Shown: in pieces, positions 57,305 through 64,000 of the stretch
Numbering within the stretch: the stretch's first letter is position 1
How the letters are laid out: every line of letters starts with the position of its first letter
From: Lathyrus oleraceus
Lineage: Eukaryota; Streptophyta; Magnoliopsida; Fabales; Fabaceae
NCBI RefSeq assembly: GCF_024323335.1
Contig: NC_066579.1
Coordinates: 252,209,575 to 252,273,574, forward strand
Reading direction: 5' to 3'
DNA: 64,000 bases
Translations under genes and position numbers: made by a program
Notes under the pieces: model-generated
What the model saw: only the letters and a program-made list of their open reading frames with translations
Told to the model about the DNA's origin: nothing
Databases searched by the model: none

Positions 57305-58878
57305 CTACTTAGGCTCAATGACTTTTTCTTTCACCACTTGTTTCGGTGCAACCAATTCTTCCATCACAACTTCATTTTCTTTGATCTCAAGATCCACTTC
57401 GATCAATTGATCTTCCTCTTCAGCTGTCTCCTCAAGTACTTCATGAGACTTACCGCTTCTTGTTGTCATAGCGCTCACATTATTATGCTTTCTAGGATTT
57501 GTCATAGTTGCACTAGGTAGAGCACCTTGTGCTTGAGAACTCGAGGCCAATTGATGTGTTATTTGACCCATCTGGACTTCAAGATTTTTTTTTCTGATTG
57601 TTTCGGGTTTCTTCTTAGAATTGAACATTATGAGCTGCCATTCTTTCAATGGAAATCTCATAATCATCCTTCTTAGGGGCTTGTTGTTACTATTGTTGTT
57701 GATATTGAGTTTGGTATTGACCTTGTTGAGGAGCGTTCCCTTTCTGGTCTTTCCATGAGAAATTAGGATGATTCTTCCAACCTGGATTGTACGTGTTGGA
57801 ATAGGGATTATTCTGCTTCAAAAATTGAATTTCCTCAATTTGTTGAGGAGTTGCAAAACAATACACTATTTGGTGAGAACCATTACAAATTTCACATCAG
57901 GCAATAGGAGCAGGTTGGACTTGTGCCACCTGTTGGGTACCTAGATTCATCGCCTTCAGCTTCTTATCAACTTCAGAGCTATAATATCTTCGATATGAAT
58001 TTTATTCATTTCCAGCTTTAAATCGATAACCCCTTCCAATTTACTTACACATCTGTTGTACAACTCCAAGTGCTCATTAGCAACAATAGCTTCTATGATC
58101 TTTTTTATACCGGTGGTTGTTGAGAAATTAGTAGAGCCACCGATTGTGGTATCAATCAACTGTTTGGTCTTTATTTTGAGACCATTCACAAACATCTGCA
58201 TCTATTATGTTGGATCCATATTATGAGTTGGGCAGGCTACCAGGACTCTCTTGAATCTCTTGTAGGTGTCTCCCAAGGATTCCCATCCTTCGGCTTAAAA
58301 TTCATAATTTCATACCTCTTCCTCAGAAAAACCGACGCTGGAAAATACTCATTCAGGAAGGCTTTTTCCATCTCTTCCCAAGATGTAATGCTACCGGCTG
58401 GGAGAGAATAGAACGATTCTTCGGCTTCTTCCGCTAAGGTGAACGGGAACATTCTCAACTTCTTAGCTTCTTCTGTGTGACCATCAATTTTTAGAGTGTT
58501 GCTCATGGTCAGAAACCTCTACAAATTCTTGTTTGTATCTTCATTTACCTTTCTAGTGAAATGCTTCCTTTCAAGTTGATTAATAGTACTAGGATGTAAC
58601 TGGAAATTAGTCACATTCACTGGTTGGTTGACAATTGTTAATCTGTCGGTTGGTGCATTTGCGCCTCCGTAATCACCCAACAGTCTTTCTGGTGGCAGTG
58701 GGTTTTCCCCCATTATTTTGATCTCTCTCTCTGAACCTGAATGAATGGAAGGTTCTTCTTCTTCTGATTCCAGTTTTGCCAATCGAGCTTGTTTGAGTCT
58801 TGCCCATAAAGTTCTTTCGATTTCTACATCAAAAGGAAAATCAGTTGAGGCCTTACCTCGCATACAAATATTAGACAC
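57305..58878 (-). pseudogene. Athila-like gag
   Basis: Minus strand, in pieces: 58878-58519 (acidic/basic N-terminus, RTLWARLKQARLAKLESEEE), 58506-58237 (retrotransposon gag: KLRMFPFTLAEEAEESFYSL, SWEEMEKAFLNEYFP), 58201-57956 (MFVNGLKIKTKQLIDTTIGG), a Gln-rich knuckle region with CEICNGSH near 57890, and 57667-57305 (LEVQMGQITHQLAS, TRSGKSHEVLEE). Typical order and length for the lineage. Stops separate the pieces. Confidence 0.85.
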
Positions 58879-58985
58879 AAATTAGTTTATATGGATCAAC
58901 ATAAATGATTAAAATAACAAAAAATAAATTTTAGTTACAGAGCAACAAAATTTCAATTGAAATAATTTAAACTTTATATTTTGCA

Positions 58986-59003
58986 TTCCCCGGTAGTGGC
59001 GCC
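58986..59003 (-). promoter_or_regulatory. Primer binding site, tRNA-Asp type
   Basis: On the minus strand TGGCGCCACTACCGGGGA, seven bases after the LTR end at 59011. It differs by two transitions from the TGGCGCCGTTGCCGGGGA site common in Athila and other plant gypsy elements. Confidence 0.8.
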
Positions 59004-59010
59004 AAAAACT

Positions 59011-59231
59011 TGATCGGGAAAATAGCAAGTGTACTATTTTTCCAATGTAGTAATAATAGGGATGTTTCCCAAATATCGCTCTCGAGGACTGCGCATCAAT
59101 ATGAGTTTAAATTGTGATTCAATTGAACAAAAGAAATAATTAAGGGTTTGTAATAAGTCACTGTATGATGGAATGAGAAATGAAACAAAATAAATCTTTT
59201 ACACAATTTATAATATTATTCCAAGGATGGT
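59011..59231 (-). mobile_element. 5' LTR remnant of the Athila-like element
   Basis: Matches 49315-49540 nearly base for base, then stops at CCAAGGATGGTG (59231), where copia gag begins. Only the last ~220 bp of the LTR remain. Confidence 0.88.
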
Positions 59232-60321
59232 GAAGTGATTGTGAAACAAGAGATGACAAGAATTCTAATGATGAAGATATGGGGTTGTTTTTCAAAAGGT
59301 ACAATAGATACATATGGAAATATGGAGTCAAGCACTTTGACAAGAATCAAATCAAATCTAGAAAACTATCTAACTCCTCAAAGTAAAATGACAATAAGAA
59401 AGGTAAACTTAGGAGTTCATGCTACAATTATGGAAAAGTATGTCATTATAGGTAGGAGTGTTATATGAGCAAGAAAGACAAAGAGTAAGGTCATCACAAG
59501 AAATCTAGAAAGTCTATAAGTCTATTTTGTTTGGGAGAGTGAAAGTGATTCTTCAAGTGATGAAATCTCAAGTTCAAGTGTCGAATCGGCCAAGATTTGC
59601 TACATGGAAATCAAAAAGAAGAAGAAGAATGTAAGTCATTCTAAGCTTGAATCTACTAATGAATTATCTTATTCTCAATTACAAAAAGATTTTGAAAATC
59701 TACATAGACAAGCCGTAGACGCTTTTAAAAAGTTAACTTCAAACAAAAGAATCTTTTCACATTTAGAAGCTAAAGTTTTAGAAACCAAAAAGAATATGGA
59801 AGCTCTTAAGAAATCTATGGTATATATTCTAAAAGATAAGAATGAGGATGAAGAACCTTCATGGTTTGGTTATGAAACTTGTCACATTTGGAAAAAAATA
59901 GGTAAATACTCTCCAAGCTAAATAGGATAAGGCATTACAATCAAAGGTCACTTTTGCTATTGATGATACTAAACATAAGATGCCTTCTTATAATCCTTAT
60001 AGAGGGTATAACTTTGTTGAAAATGAACAAAATAGCAAAAGTACATCTCATCATAACTTATCTTGTCATTATTGTTGCAAGAAACGGCATACCATTAAAA
60101 GATGCAAGTTTAGGAGACTCTTTGTTCCTAAAGGTGCTTTTCAATGGTTTCCTAAATTCAACCAAGGTTTCACTAATCCTCAAGGACCAAATGAAAATTG
60201 GGTACCTAGCATTTTTTTGTTAATCTTGCAGGATAAACATTTTGACTCTATGAAGAGAGTATGTGATCTCGTTTGTGGATGTTCAAGACATATGACGGGT
60301 GACATCTCCATATTTCATTGA
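59232..60321 (+). pseudogene. SIRE/Maximus-like copia gag and start of protease
   Basis: Plus strand. In order: SDCETRDDKNSNDEDMGLFF, RYNRYIWKYGVKHFDKNQI, a first degenerate CCHC knuckle (CYNYGKVCHYR..C), a coiled coil with LSYSQLQKDFENLHRQAVDA and AKVLETKKNMEALKKSM (open 59604-59921), a second knuckle CHYCCKKRHTIKRCKFRR, WVPSIF, and the protease start DLVCGCSRHMTGDISIF, in which the catalytic D-S-G is no longer recognisable. Many stops and shifts. Starts exactly at the Athila LTR breakpoint. RT and RNase H are absent. Confidence 0.83.
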
Positions 60322-60800
60322 CTAAGGAAGAAGGGTTATGTGACCAAAGGTGTCAACAATTAGTGTCATTAATTGGTAAAAGATGTGTAGATTACGTTTA
60401 ATGTTTCCTATTCGAGATATGTCGGAAAATGTATTTTGTTTCATTATACAGGTGTATATTCAACAAGACATACTGAAGTACATCAAATAAGGGATTGATT
60501 AACCTAAGTCGTTGAAACCCAAGGAGGAGCAAGATAACTATGATGATATGAACCAGAATGAAAGTCCAACCATAAAGGATGATCATCAAATAAATAACCT
60601 TCTTGGATACATTATTAATCACATTTTCAGGTAGGTTTGCAAAGACAAAATTGGTAAGAACATTGATGTCAAAAAGTTTTGTGACACATTTTTCATTTAT
60701 TCCAACTTTCATTCAAGAGTTCCTTATGGAACGCATGTGCATCCTCCGTATTTCTTACGGTGAGATAATATCGTTTCAATTTTCGATTTATAAGTAAGTT
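60322..60800 (+). other. Possible copia pol remnant
   Basis: No open gene. The stretch 60560-60720 can be read as a degenerate copy of the copia integrase-RT linker (a DDHQINNLLGYI-like block and a KKFCDTFFIYSNF-like block), but similarity is weak and many stops occur. Confidence 0.3.
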
Positions 60801-61771
60801 CTTTCTTTTACCTGTTTATTTTCAAAGGTATGTGATATATTGTATGTATGATGCATGTTATGAGTGTTCATTTCTAAAAGTTTCAATTCATAACATTATG
60901 TGTTTCATTTAATATGTTTATAGTGATCTCATTCTAAATATCTTCACATGTATTTTATATCTTTTATTATTATATGCTTACATTTGTGTGGTTGCATATT
61001 ATTGGCTAGCAAAACATGAAAAATGATCATTTGCATGCATCTCTAAAAAATTCTTCATGCATGTTTAAATTGAGTCTTTCAAGGTCAACCCAAAATCATA
61101 TGTGTCAAATTTTTCAATTTTTGGACTTCATGTGTCGACTCATGTTTCGTATAGGTCGGCACATGAAAACAATTTTCAGAATTTTTCAAATTTATTTCAG
61201 TATGTCTCGACTCATGTTTCTATAAGTCGGCTCATAAAATCAATTTTTTCATAATTTTTAAAATTATTTCAGTTTGTGTCGACACATATGTCGAATGTGT
61301 CGACTCATGACTTGTTCAGGTCGACACATGCTTCCAATTGGTCGGCTCATAATGCAATTCTAGGTCATTTCACTTCATCTCTCATTATCCTCTCATACAT
61401 GCATTCATCTCCAAAACTTTTAGATTCCCCTTGAGTCATGCAAACACTTCAATTATCATTAACTCCTATTAGATTAATTCACCATATACCATCCATATTC
61501 AAATCTCCAACCAACCATTAAGTCATATTATTCAATCGTCATATTTCCTATTCTCCAAAACCCTCATTACCCTCACATTTCAAATTTCACCCAAGTCATC
61601 AAAACTCAGTATTTGCATTCAATTCTTATTTTATTGACATCTTTGTGTGTTTGTGTATTTGTTTCTCTGATTTGGGTTTGTGGGTGATCATTTATCTCTC
61701 AAATATCTTCACTTCTCGTTCACACATTCCATCAAACACTTGGCGTGCGAACTTTGTTTGAACAATTCTCC
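60801..61771 (+). other. Spacer with TCGACACATG-type repeats
   Basis: Non-coding. Between about 61090 and 61345 there are about seven imperfect copies of a short motif around TGTCGAC(A/T)CATG and GTCGGC(A/T)CAT. The same motif is in the LTR at 63885-63975. The TC-rich part 61380-61770 is probably the leader of the downstream ORF. Confidence 0.6.
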
Positions 61772-63232
61772 ATGGCACCTAAGCTTGCAAGAACCAAGGG
61801 TGATTCAAAGGGTAAGGGTAAGGATGCCACATATTCTACTGTTCCAAAAAAATCCATTTTCATTGGTATCTTCTAGATGTGTTGAGGAATTTGAAGAGAA
61901 ACATCAACACCTCCTTTTTATGAAGAAATATGTTTGGAGACCTGTTGTGGTTGGCTGCTTGGATATTCCATATGTTTTTAATCTTTTTGAGTATCAACAA
62001 ATTAACTTTTTTCCGAAGCTTTCACATGACTATAATGAAGACCTCATTCGTGTGTTCTACTCTTTATTGTATGATAGACGTGGCTCATCCTTCAAGTTTA
62101 CAATAGGTAACACAATTTATGAGTTTACTATTGATCTTTGGAAATCTCTGTTTGGAATCATTATTGTTGGTGCTGATGATGAATCATTGGTGACAGATAC
62201 CAACCTTCATCATGACTTAAGTGGAACACTCATTTGAATGAGCTACTTAAAGCTCCTCGTTCTGACAATTGCTATGATCCTATAACAACTGGTCAATTGA
62301 AGATGGTTCCTCGGATTTTGTTATGGCTTGTTTCTCATGTGTTGCACCCAAAGAATGGTAGGTTCTCAAGAATATACATGTTAAAATTCATCTTGTTTGT
62401 ATTCTTCTGAACAAAATTCGAATTAATTGGGAAAATTACTTCGTGTCACAAATGTTTTCCATCAAGGACTGCAATAAAGGATTTTTATTCTGTTATGTTT
62501 CCATGATTGCCAAGATCTTGAACTATTTCAACATTGGGATGCTGAATCGTCAGTATAGATCTTTGAGTTTGGCTCAAGAGTTCTCCCAGCATATTCTAAC
62601 CAACATGGGGTACTTTTGGGAAGAAAATTGTCGGGTGTATTACTTTCGTATGGGCAAGAATGGTAGGAAGATATATATTTTCAATGACCCTGCTGAGTTT
62701 GGTGATGAAGCTGCATAGACACATGTGGTTGATGATCAGCAAATTGGTACTTCTTAGAATATTCCTCAAGGTGATTATTTTATGCAAGATGTTATTCATG
62801 AGGATGCTCATGGTAATAACTTTGTCTAGATTTGATGATCCTTATTCCATCATGACTAAGCTTCAAAACATGAAGTTTAGGAAAGATGGGCGTTATGAGG
62901 AAGATTGTCGAAGGCGAGATGCCTTTGAGGCTGATAAAGTGGAGAGATTTTGTCTCATGCAAGAGCACATGACTGCACAAGATGCCAATTTTGAAGCCTT
63001 TGCTTCTTATGTGATGGAAAAGCTTGTCTCTATGCGCAATGAGATGGATGTAAATCATGCAGCTATGATTTCCAGGACCAATCATATGATCTCTTCCCAA
63101 AATGAGAATCATTACCATTATGATCAATTCTATCGAGAAATGTGTGATTTCTTGGATCATCACTTTGGTAATGATGGACAAGGTTGGCATCGGGGAGTGA
63201 GGCCAATGCCTAAGGGGCGTGGAGGACGATAA
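61772..63232 (+). pseudogene. Post-pol ORF of the copia element (env-like position)
   Basis: Starts at ATG 61772 with a basic N-terminus (MAPKLARTKGDSKGKGKDA). A frameshift at an A7 run near 61845 is followed by an open block to 62237 (EEKHQHLLFMKKYVWRPVVV, DLIRVFYSLLYDRRGSSFKF). Then come further frame changes with MVPRILLWLVSHVLHPKNG, NKIRINWENYFVSQMF and YRSLSLAQEFSQHILTNMG. The final block to 63232 has a probable coiled coil (RRRDAFEADKVERFCLMQEH) and a Gly/Arg-rich end (MPKGRGGR). This layout is that of the second ORF of SIRE/Maximus elements and is distantly like the accessory ORF at 51553-52825. No signal peptide is apparent. Function unknown; inactive here. Confidence 0.7.
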
Positions 63233-63676
63233 GGTGTTGGGTTGTTATGTCTTTGAGTCACATTTCTTGTGGATCATTTATGTCATGGAGTTCATATTTT
63301 GAGTCATCGTGCATTGTTTTTAGTTTATGTCTTGACAATGTTACTACTTGTTTAATGTGAGACAATGGTTTTGATGTGTATTACCTTTGATGACAATATT
63401 GTAATGTTGAGTTTCTATTTCTGTTATGTTAAATTCTATTTATGTTACTTCATGTATGTAGCGTATGTGAGAGTACGTTGTTTCTTTGCAAACACCTTTG
63501 TATGGTATATTGTATATGTGATATGTTGTATCTATGTGATACTGCTAATGGCTTGATTTGTATCCTTTTGATGTTGTCAAGGGTGGAGAAGCATATGAAG
63601 CTATAAAGCTATGATGCATACATTCAGGGGGAGCCTTCACGAAGACACGAAACACATTGTCTCAAGTTTTTCCATC
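63233..63676 (+). other. 3' untranslated region of the copia element
   Basis: T- and TG-rich, no gene. Leads into the polypurine tract. Confidence 0.6.
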
Positions 63677-63693
63677 ATAAAAAAAGGGGAGTA
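63677..63693 (+). other. Polypurine tract of the copia element
   Basis: AAAAAAAGGGGAG followed by TA and the LTR start TGTGAGTGCAAC. Typical in place and composition for a SIRE-type element. Confidence 0.75.
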
Positions 63694-64000
63694 TGTGAGT
63701 GCAACTTTACGTTAGATGTATTTTGTATGATGTCAAAACTAGGATACTTTAGCGTTTATGTATATTGGACGGTATCCTTTAAGACTAAATGTGAATCTTA
63801 GCATTAGGAAGCATAACAACAGGTTGGAAAAGGTTTAGAAAAGGTTTCATGCATCAAAATTTAATTTTTTATGGGAAAAATAGTCTGTGTCGACACATAC
63901 GTGTTATAGGTTGATACATAGAAGAAACATTTTCCTACAAGTCGACACATACAAGTTTTAGATCGGCACGTGTAACTCATTTTTAAAGCATGTAGCTTAT
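63694..64000 (+). mobile_element. 3' LTR of the copia element (partial)
   Basis: Begins TGTGAGTGCAACTTTACG and runs past the window end. Contains TGTCGACACATA and related motifs at about 63885-63975, also found in the spacer at 61090-61345. Confidence 0.7.

Larger units (their letters stand above)
49315..59231 (-). mobile_element. Athila/Calypso-like gypsy element
   Basis: A 9.9-kb minus-strand element read from right to left: truncated 5' LTR (59011-59231), tRNA-Asp type primer site, gag, PR, RT, RNase H, INT, spacer, accessory ORF, G-tract, 3' LTR (49315 to about 51470). The terminal ~220 bp of the two LTRs match with a few substitutions. Every coding region carries stops or frameshifts. 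No target duplication can be tested because the 5' LTR is cut. Confidence 0.88.

Overview
The window looks like gene-poor plant heterochromatin, most probably from a legume of the pea/vetch type (Fabeae). It is AT-rich and contains no recognisable host gene. Almost every base can be assigned to nested or broken LTR retrotransposons. The dominant family is Ogre-like (Ty3/gypsy, Tat group): roughly 5-kb LTRs, an extra ORF1 upstream of gag, a tRNA-Arg type primer site, an intron between protease and reverse transcriptase, and minisatellites in the 3' UTR. Fragments of a Tekay/Del-like chromovirus, an Athila/Calypso-like gypsy element and a SIRE/Maximus-like copia element are also present. Family names come from recognised motifs and architecture, not from a database search.

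Layout. 1-4372: a plus-strand Ogre/Tat-related LTR ending inside the pol gene of another element. 4376-6122: RNase H and integrase of an outer Ogre. 6123-10015: its long 3' UTR with TA microsatellites and a ~100-bp minisatellite. 10016-34855: its 3' LTR, split by a second Ogre. 11880-31680: that second Ogre, bounded by ~2.05-kb LTRs and a perfect ATACT target duplication. It holds ORF1, gag-pro, an intron, a truncated reverse transcriptase and the integrase C-terminus. Its ORF1 is itself split by an antisense 5456-bp solo LTR (15083-20538; target duplication CCTAC). So three Ogre-type insertions are nested and can be ordered in time.

34856-37374: remnant of a minus-strand chromovirus with a tRNA-iMet primer site. 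37715-43833: two tandem LTR tails, a decayed gag, and a 3' UTR expanded into a ~54-bp minisatellite. 43834-49068: two Ogre LTR fragments in opposite orientation, forming a large inverted repeat. 49069-49314 and 59232-64000: pieces of a SIRE/Maximus-like copia element, including a post-pol ORF, a polypurine tract and the start of its 3' LTR. 49315-59231: a nearly complete but decayed minus-strand Athila-like element (gag, PR, RT, RNase H, INT, extra ORF, 3' LTR; the 5' LTR is cut to ~220 bp).

All coding regions are pseudogenes. They would have worked together as capsid (gag), protease, reverse transcriptase/RNase H and integrase for copy-and-paste transposition, plus accessory proteins of unknown role. 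The most interesting signals are non-coding. The U5 of the Ogre/Tat LTR copies carries small hairpins, between two near-invariant boxes, whose arms change together from copy to copy. The same U5 holds an 'echo' of the primer binding site. Long hairpins recur at a similar distance downstream of the LTR TATA box, and the Ogre leader contains a 16-bp perfect inverted repeat.
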